A program made the translations under genes and the position numbers. Positions 57,518 through 64,000 of a stretch of DNA of 64,000 nucleotides are shown in pieces (position 1 is the stretch's first letter; every line of letters begins with the position of its first letter). The notes under the pieces are model-generated. The model was not told where the DNA came from and searched no databases. It saw only the letters and a list, made by a program, of their open reading frames with translations. Source of the DNA: Xiphydria camelus (taxonomy: Eukaryota > Arthropoda > Insecta > Hymenoptera > Xiphydriidae); NCBI GenBank assembly GCA_963678675.1, contig OY783193.1, forward strand, positions 9,720,822 to 9,784,821, read 5' to 3'.

Positions 57518-57651
57518 AACCATTACTCGAGCCTATTAAATATTTTCTTGCACGAAGAAAATCATGATTTGATCCTAAAGTTACATATTATACATCATGT
57601 TTATGATTGAAAAAAATATTCTTTTGGTACCAGCGATTATTTCTCTCAGTG
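57518..57651. mobile_element. M2 MITE, right half only
   Basis: ATTACTCGAGCCTATTAAAT through GGTACCAGCGATTATTTCTC to CTCAGTG before TA matches the right half of 6484-6775. The left half is missing. Confidence 0.78.
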
Positions 57652-58339
57652 TAATCGATATTTGAGCTATTTCAACTTTGAAATTTTACCAAATCTTCGA
57701 CCAAAGGACGTTTAGTAAATCCTCCAACCACCTGCCAACATATATGCTCACACTTATGTATCGTATAACCAGTTACGTAAAGACAGATTCGACGATAAGC
57801 ATGCGAAGGCGTCCGTGTATCATTCGAAAGCTCACAGATGATCCCCCGCGAGCGGATCCGGATTCAAGAGTCGCTCTCGACCGACCGACGACGACACGCA
57901 ACACCGGTAATAATTCCCCATTTATACTTCTATATTATAGACAGACGCAATCGGCGAATAATCTATCCGATGTTGTGCAATTTGCTTTCACCTGTTGCCC
58001 GGCGTACGGCAGCGCTAACGAACCTGCTTCGTCTTCTTTTCTTTTTCAAAATCAGACTCGTACGCTCCTTCGCGCGACGACCGTCATCGTTGCCGCTACC
58101 GCGTCGTAACGGGGGAAAGTCGAAATGCGACGCGGATATGTGATGGTTTGCGAGACGAGCGGATTTTAATTGCCGCGCGCGCAACCTTTCCGAGAGGATC
58201 TTTGGCCGAGCGCGATGACATCCGATTCGTTCGAGGCGTCCCCCATGATGCGGTAATTCTGGAAAAGCTGTGGAGTTACACTGAGAAAAATAACCTGCAC
58301 GGAGAAAGAATTTGTGGTAAATTTCCTGACAAGGCCAAT
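57652..58339. other. No gene recognised; two MITE end fragments
   Basis: CACTGAGAAAAATAACCTG at 58279-58297 is an M1 left end. It is followed at once by CACGGAGAAAGAATTTG, another terminus. The rest holds overlapping frames (up to 143 codons near 57678-58109) without a recognisable domain. Confidence 0.5.
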
Positions 58340-58942
58340 TTTTGAAGTGAAACTTTTATGCTGAGGGTACCTACTAAAATCGCGCGCCCGACACGACGCG
58401 TCCGTAACGAAACCCACACACTCCAGCGCTTCCGACCGTGACTCACTCATACAGCGCTCTCGACCCTGCTCCAATACACCGCTCTCAACTCTGCCCCATT
58501 CCACCGCTCTCTACCGTACGTAGACGCCGTACCGTCTATCGCCTTTGCCAGGCAAAGCCACATGTGTCGATTTTGCGAGGCTGGAGCGCCAGGCCGCCGT
58601 ACGACTATCACTCACGCGGCGAGGCTCACTATTATCGCAACCCCTCAGTAAAACGCACTAATCTAGATATCATCTGTACATCGGTCGCAACAGCGAGGCA
58701 GGCGGTATGTTTTGGTGAATGGGGGTTACGAATGCGTTCGCAGTCCCACACATTTCCCTCAAAACTACCTCTCAGTGTATCTAATTGTAAACCACGGCTA
58801 CATCACGGAATTACTATATCTCTTTGAATCCAATATAATCACCAGTAATATTGTGAGTGCTGTGTTACATCATTTCAACTAACCGATACGGTTTAAATCC
58901 ACCACTCTACGTTTTCGGTCACTATTCGTGTCACGCAGTAGT
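58340..58942 (+). repeat. Repeat A, copy 2
   Basis: Reverse complement of 1-603, starting TTTTTGAAGTGAAACTTTTA and ending CGTGTCACGCAGTA. The open frame from 58438 runs 129 codons, longer than in copy 1 because this copy lacks the 4-base TG expansion. The product has no recognisable domain. Comparing all copies, the segment read as FGEWGLRMRSQSHTF is partly kept in the diverged pieces near 33850 and 34080, but this may be nucleotide conservation only. Confidence 0.88.
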
Positions 58943-59402
58943 ACCTTCGGGATTTACGACCTCGAGGAGATCTACTCTTGATCGCACATGTTATAGTTAT
59001 TAACTTGAAACTGAAGAAAAATAAGGCAAAAATCAATCGCTGTTTAGACTGTGCAGAGGGGGTCAGATTTGTGTTGCTCGAGAGGGTTTCTTCGGGCGAT
59101 GGAAGTTATTGTTCGTATTATGAGGCGACGCAGTGTCGCACCTCCACTAATTGTAAGAGGACTGTTTAGTCTCACCATAAATCCAGCGTTTAGGACCCTT
59201 TTTTGGGTGTATCCGTAAGATATATGAGAAGCCAGACTAGAGGGCGCAGAGTTACTTGTGTGAGTTGTTTGTATTTCGTTTGCACATTTTCAGTTTTCCG
59301 GATTTTACCGCGTCGAGTGGCCGGCTATACGGAGCTCGTGTAGTCTGCGATGGGAGTCGTGATCTTTCTCGAGTAACCACCGTGCATTACTGTACATTCT
59401 TG

Positions 59403-59426
59403 CGTGTGTGTGTGTGTGTGTGTATG
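59403..59426. repeat. (TG)n microsatellite
   Basis: About eleven TG units within otherwise unremarkable sequence (58943-59448). Confidence 0.9.
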
Positions 59427-59448
59427 CGTGGGTGTATCAATTTATAAC

Positions 59449-59667
59449 AAAATACCTAAAACTGATGCAGAACTAAGTCGAAAATGGAGAGAGAGAATTA
59501 AATTAACACAATCAAATATTGCTATATATGCTAATGCAGATCAACACCAGTCCCAAACCCTGGAGAATGTAACAGATTTTCCAGTCCCTGGAGGATCCAA
59601 TATCGGTGAAAATACATCCAGTGAATATGATATTCCTTACACTACATTTTGTGCCCATAAAAAAACA
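59449..59667 (+). pseudogene. Fragment of a transposon-type ORF, cut by hairpin P
   Basis: From an ATA codon where an ATG would be expected, the frame reads IPKTDAELSRKWRERIKLTQ and then an acidic/polar stretch (ENVTDFPVPGG). PKTxAExxRxxRERIK N-termini are common in multi-copy insect mobile-element proteins of uncertain class. The frame is broken at about 59667 by the hairpin element. There is no catalytic domain, so the parent family cannot be named. It could instead be a decayed host exon. Confidence 0.4.
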
Positions 59668-59884
59668 CAAAACGTGTGGTCGCCACACGCGGAAGAGGTG
59701 AAACTTCGATATCAGTTTCTCTGAATTTGATTCCGGTGGTATTAGTTTCAATTGGCTCTACGAAGAAGCATTGTAAAAGACTTGTATAGAGCCAATTGAA
59801 ACTAATACCACCGGAATCAAATTCAGAGAAACTGATATCGAAGTTTCACTTCTTCCGCGTGTGGCGGCCACACGTTTTGTTTGT
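59664..59884. mobile_element. Near-perfect hairpin element P, copy 2
   Basis: ACAAAACGTGTGGTCGCCAC at the left and GTGGCGGCCACACGTTTTGT at the right, with arms matching 33288-33502 almost base for base. The loop (GAAGAAGCATTGTAAAAGAC) is the reverse complement of that in copy 1, so the copy is inserted in the other orientation. Confidence 0.92.
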
Positions 59885-60219
59885 TAAGATGACTACAATG
59901 TTAGTAAAAATTATAGTAAAACTTGTAGAAGTTACGAGCGTTTGCTGTAATTTTTACTAAAATTGTAGTTATTATAGCAACAAATTGGCCTTGTCCCACA
60001 TTTTACCACAAATTTTGTAAATATTACTATTTATTTTTTTATTACAATTTACATTCTTGTTAAGATGACTACAATTTTAGTAAAAATTATCGTAAAACTT
60101 GTAGAAATAGCGAGCGTTTACTGTAATTTTTACTAAAATTGTAGTTATCATAGCAACAAATTTGCCTTGTCCCGCATTTTACCACAAATTTTGTAAATAT
60201 TACATTTTATTTTTTTCCG
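59885..60219 (+). repeat. 176-bp tandem duplication of a small palindrome
   Basis: TAAGATGACTACAATKTTAG starts at 59885 and again at 60061. Each unit contains CTACAATTTTAGTAAAAATT-like and inverted AATTTTTACTAAAATTGTAG arms. The units differ by few bases, so the duplication is fairly recent. Non-coding. Confidence 0.88.
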
Positions 60220-60461
60220 TGCGGTCAATCAAACCAAAATTCCGGAGACCATAACCAAACCATTTGGTGAAATATGGATTTTCCATCTTTTTGATTAAAC
60301 TGATTTTCTGGTTAGAATAACTAGACACGCAGTTGACATTATTAAATATATAATTAGAATAACTAAATATTTGTTTGTACTTATTAGTATTTTAGTTAAA
60401 ATAACTAAACTCATTTAGCCAGATGCGTTTTGTCATTCTAACCGAATTACATTCCTCAGTG
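60220..60461. mobile_element. M1 MITE, left terminus replaced
   Basis: GGTCAATCAAACCAAAATTC through GCGTTTTGTCATTCTAACCG to CCTCAGTG before TA matches the M1 interior. The left CACTGAG end is replaced by a T-rich join to the tandem duplication. Confidence 0.78.
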
Positions 60462-60601
60462 TAGATTCAAACGTCGGAATAATTCCTAGGAAGTATCATT
60501 CGCGTTAAAACGCGCCATCCTAGTATTCTATATTAGTACCGGACTATTCCTCTACAAACTTTCTCGGAAAATCTTCGCTTGCGCCACGTGAGGCTCGATA
60601 T

Positions 60602-61045
60602 TGCCCCATGAAACACCCTGGGAGGTTGCAATGCAATAAGTATATCATTGCCGCACCCCGCCTGGACGTTACCACTGCACGAACGACTGTCATTTCCCAA
60701 GCGCACGTCTCCGCTATTTACATCCAGGACGGAGAGCGCAACGGTTTAAAGTCTGCCGATGAAGAAATGAAAAAAAAAAAACAAGGAAGCTCAATTTCTC
60801 GAGGCCGGTCGATATTTTTCCCGAGAATATTTTGCCGCAGTCGTACGACGTTTGACGATCCCCAATGAAAACGCTCTGGGAGGCTGTGTGGTACGCCATT
60901 ACCGCTTCATTCGAGCTCCGACTTACAAACGACCATCTCAGAAGCACACGCGTCTTACCCTCACTTCCATATATGACAAAATGCCGCATTCGCGGTCTAC
61001 AGATGAAGAAATGAGAAACAAAAAAGTTTCCCCCTCGAGTCGACA
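60602..61045 (+). repeat. Diverged tandem duplication, about 255 bp
   Basis: Two stretches share CYCTGGGAGGYTG near their starts (60613, 60876) and GATGAAGAAATGAAAAA / GATGAAGAAATGAGAAAC near their ends (60760, 61003). The similarity is patchy. Frames across both give SADEEMKKKKQ and STDEEMRNKKV, but no known domain. Confidence 0.45.
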
Positions 61046-62137
61046 ATGTCAAAACACGCGATACCGCGCGGTGCAACGAACCCGATGTAAACTCGTCGGA
61101 TTATAGCGCAACCTGACTCCCTCGAAACCGCTAATCGGCGACGTTCGCCTCGACGTAGATGGCTCGAAATCGCGGACATTGCGTTTACTTTGTAGGTAAC
61201 GAGACGTCAGCTCGATACTTGTCGGGACGATAATCGTTCGCGCGCAGCGATTTGCTCGTTAATAACGGGTAAAATCGTCCTGCGAGGTGATCCTCGCTGG
61301 AAGGGGCGACGCGCACTCGTAGTCGCCCTGATCGCGGATGCAGCTGCTGATGAGTTCTGCGTGTAATTAGATATTTCACCGAGACGCGCGTGCATGTGTT
61401 TATTCCGTCGGTCTCTCCCCCTCTCTTGGTTTTCCTCTTTTACCCTTTATTTCCCTCCGCGCAGTCAACGCTCGCACGCGCGTCGGTTCGCGAAATTAAT
61501 TGGTCGGATCGACGCGCGGCAGCGCCTGCGAGGGTCCCGCGGCAAAAGTGAGAAAACACGCGGTGCCGACTTTCTAAACTCTGCTTGATCGTAATTGGTA
61601 ACACGGCCCATTACTGCAGCCCCGAGACTCGTTCAACGCCACTTCCTCCGGCGCATTTCCTCGTAACCGCGTTTCAAAGCGTTCGCTGAGGAGGAGGAGG
61701 CGCGGGCTGCAGTCGGCTGGAGTGCAAACGTGAGTTCAGCGGAATTGGAACGATATACGAAGCGCGGGTTACAATCTTTGCTCCGGTGTTCACTGGGTGG
61801 AGCGTAACGGTGCGGATGGTGAAAACATGGGATGCTTTCAATGCCACTGCCGTGTCGGAAATTGTATTTTACTCTAACCTGTAATTGCATTTGGATCATT
61901 TGGTGAGGTGGGAAATGACGAGGAAATGGATGAAAGGAGATTATTTAAAATACTCGGCATCCACGATCTATGCGATGAAATTAGTATTTGTGTGCTCGGG
62001 CGAAATATTTTTTCGGTCGAATTCCAATAGCTTTTAGCCTGGGAAGATCGTGTTTATTCCATTGTGATCGGAACGATCTCGAGACGATCTTTGCTTCGCT
62101 CGATTTGTATAATAAACGATCGTGTATTGCATTCTTT
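61046..62137. other. No gene recognised
   Basis: CpG-rich then AT-rich sequence with short frames on both strands. Nothing identifiable. Confidence 0.4.
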
Positions 62138-62139
62138 TA

Positions 62140-62463
62140 CACGGAGAAAAATGATCGGTAATCTTAACTCAATATTTAATTAACCCTTAACCGGTAACAT
62201 ATGGTCTGTCAGACCACAACGCCCATTACCAGCTGTATTATAAATTTTCATGTTACCGGTTAAGGGTTAATATAGAAATAACGAACTATTTTTATCGCGA
62301 CAACAAATGTTTGATTCTCATAACCAAATATTTAAGAAACATTACGTTGCCACAACCAGCATTTATTTATCGTAACCAAAAGTTTGTTGTTCCAATACAA
62401 ATATTTCGTTAAACCCGTTTCAATCAAACATTTGGTTAACATTTCTAATAATTTTTCTCGGTG
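62140..62463. mobile_element. CACTGAG-type MITE carrying a TTAA element
   Basis: Starts CACGGAGAAAAATGATCGGT after TA and ends AATAATTTTTCTCGGTG. The interior has ACCAAATATTTAAG and AAACATTTGGTTAAC words and differs from M1-M5. A TTAA-flanked element sits at 62184-62266. Confidence 0.8.
62184..62266. mobile_element. 83-bp TTAA-flanked piggyBac-type MITE
   Basis: CCCTTAACCGGTAACAT and ATGTTACCGGTTAAGGG are perfect inverted ends, flanked by TTAA at 62180-62183 and 62267-62270. It is nested in the element at 62140-62463. The inner GGTCTGTCAGACC is a further palindrome. Confidence 0.85.
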
Positions 62464-63074
62464 CATCGGTACAATGTAACTTTTTTTACATTGACGCTCC
62501 CTTTGGAGGCCCTTCGTCGTAATTTCCTCTAGAGCATTTCTTCGCAATTGCGCGTTTCAATAGTTTATCAAGCTGAAAACAATTCTTTAAATATGTGTAT
62601 TTGTATCGACCTCTTCGGATTCATGTCAGCGCCACTTCCTTGTATTCGCGCGTCTCGAACGCTTACCGGGGTATGCGAAAAGGAAGAGTGGAAGGCTAGG
62701 GAGAGAAGATGCCCGCGCACCTACAATCGAGAGTTCACTGTTGAAATGATGCAGGTCAGGTAATTTATGCTTCCTTCGCTTTTCATTAGACGATCCTGCT
62801 TATTATTTTCTCTCTTTCTCCCTTACTCTCTCTCCCTCTCTCTTTCTAATCTTCCTCGCATCGCGCCAACACATCGGTACGGGGCGTCGCTCGACTTCCG
62901 GCATCGTTTACGCGAATGTAAAACCCTTTTAAACGGTCGTTTGTTTGAACGCGGCACGAAGGCTGTTGCGTTCCTAAATACCGATTAATGCTGTTAAGAA
63001 TGGCGGATTATGATAACAGCGAATACCATCGTGTGAATCACAAAGATATCTCAGGTATCGCCTGGTATTTTTCG
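62464..63074. other. No gene recognised
   Basis: Short frames and a CT-rich run near 62808-62846. Nothing identifiable. Confidence 0.4.
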
Positions 63075-63330
63075 AAAAATCGAAATTACTAGAATCGATC
63101 GCTCGACCATTTTGTCTCATGTACATATATCTTGCGCTGATTACGAAAAACGCGGTTATTAGGTCGACGTCTCAAAATGAAATAAAATGTCAATGATTTT
63201 ATGTACAAGAAAATTATTTTTTCACAAAAAATCATCGACATCTAGGTGTTCTTTTAAGATTTCTTCGATAAATCTATGATTCCCTGAATCGGCACGAACA
63301 AATATAATACATCGTGTAGGGCGGTCGATA
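63075..63330. repeat. Repeat R, copy 2
   Basis: GCGCTGATTACGAAAAACGC, GGTCGACGTCTCAAAATGAA and CAAAAAATCATCGACATCTA match 46030-46310 in order. Confidence 0.65.
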
Positions 63331-64000
63331 ATTAAATTCCAAAGATTTCAGTTTTTCGTAAAATGTTGAGAAGCATCTCATACGACTATTCTGCATTACA
63401 CGCGATAGAATTTTCCATCTAAGACCATACGAGGGATCCTCGATGAATGGAGACCCCACAGAAGCGGCGCAGTAAACCGAGAAAGAGCCTGGTGTAGCAT
63501 TACTGCGAGATCCTCGGGTAAAAGTAATAAAAGAGTCCCCTTCACCCCCCTGCATGAACGAATGCTCGTTACGGTGTGGGAGGTGCGACTCCCGGCGCAG
63601 ACACAGGCTTTGAATCCGCGTCGTTGGATGCAAATATTGAAAACACTTGCCAAAGGCGCGCTTCTCCCTTCCACCCGGAACGCTTTCTAATTAAGGGAGA
63701 ACCGCGTGGAGTCGAACCGAGCTTAAATCGAACTATCGCGCCGCTGTCTGGCCAGTGCAAACGACGCTCGATGTACCTAAATTAATCACCGCTGCAACGA
63801 CGTAATATCGCCGCTTATCTCGCCGATCTCGCCATTCTCCTCGTTAGAGGTACACACGGGCGCGTAATGTTAGCAAGTGCCTATTCTAATGTGGGCGCAG
63901 TACGTCGACGCGTGATATGTATATAAGGACTCTTTTAATCAAAGATATCCACGGTGAGATTAGGCTAACGGTTGGTTAGGCAAATTTCGTTTGTCAATCA
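63331..64000. other. No gene recognised to window end
   Basis: Mixed sequence with overlapping frames near 63274-63785 and no domain. Confidence 0.4.

Overview
This window looks like a eukaryotic, most probably insect, intergenic or heterochromatic region, not a gene-dense locus. It has no operon-like structure, no long open reading frame with a recognisable host domain, CpG-rich islands (runs of CGCG) alternating with AT-rich stretches, and dinucleotide microsatellites. Nearly all recognisable structure is DNA-transposon derived: pogo, IS630/Tc1-mariner, mariner, PIF/Harbinger and TTAA-flanked piggyBac-type elements plus many short TIR elements (MITEs). Undepleted CpG, strong GC heterogeneity and short TTAGG-like runs would suit an ant or other hymenopteran. 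That placement is inference. I see no rRNA, tRNA, CRISPR array or bacterial gene.

Layout. 0-10 kb: one copy of an interspersed repeat (repeat A) starting at base 1, several MITEs, a 405-bp palindrome with a second TIR element inside it, a tandem repeat holding a mariner deletion derivative, and a TTAA MITE. 10-17 kb: a MITE carrying a large insertion, a hairpin element, and a 1.65-kb non-autonomous transposon whose ends are packed with TTGGGC motifs. 17.3-20.7 kb: the clearest protein-coding remnant, a deleted pogo-like element into which a 2.05-kb IS630/Tc1-mariner-type element has inserted. 20.7-31 kb: adjacent MITEs, a long (GA)n tract, a segmentally repeated unit (repeat D) and an 800-bp repeat (repeat B). 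31-50 kb: hairpins, a two-copy TIR family (repeat N), a possible decayed host gene broken by two transposon insertions near 37.7-40.7 kb, a head-to-tail cluster of three MITEs, and a second repeat D copy interrupted by a MITE. 50-64 kb: the inverted second copy of repeat B with its own MITE, long palindromes, a PIF/Harbinger remnant with TIR-derived tandem repeats, the inverted second copy of repeat A, a fragment of another transposon ORF, and a TTAA MITE nested in another MITE.

The unifying feature is a set of about 25 elements or fragments that share the terminal motif CACTGAGAAAAA / TTTTTCTCAGTG and, where ends are clean, a TA target site, yet have at least six unrelated interiors. Several sit end to end with no spacer, and several carry a second, unrelated TIR element. 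No transposase that would obviously move them is present here, so they look trans-mobilised. Nestings give a relative order of activity (for example pogo before the IS630-type element). No intact gene is annotated with confidence.
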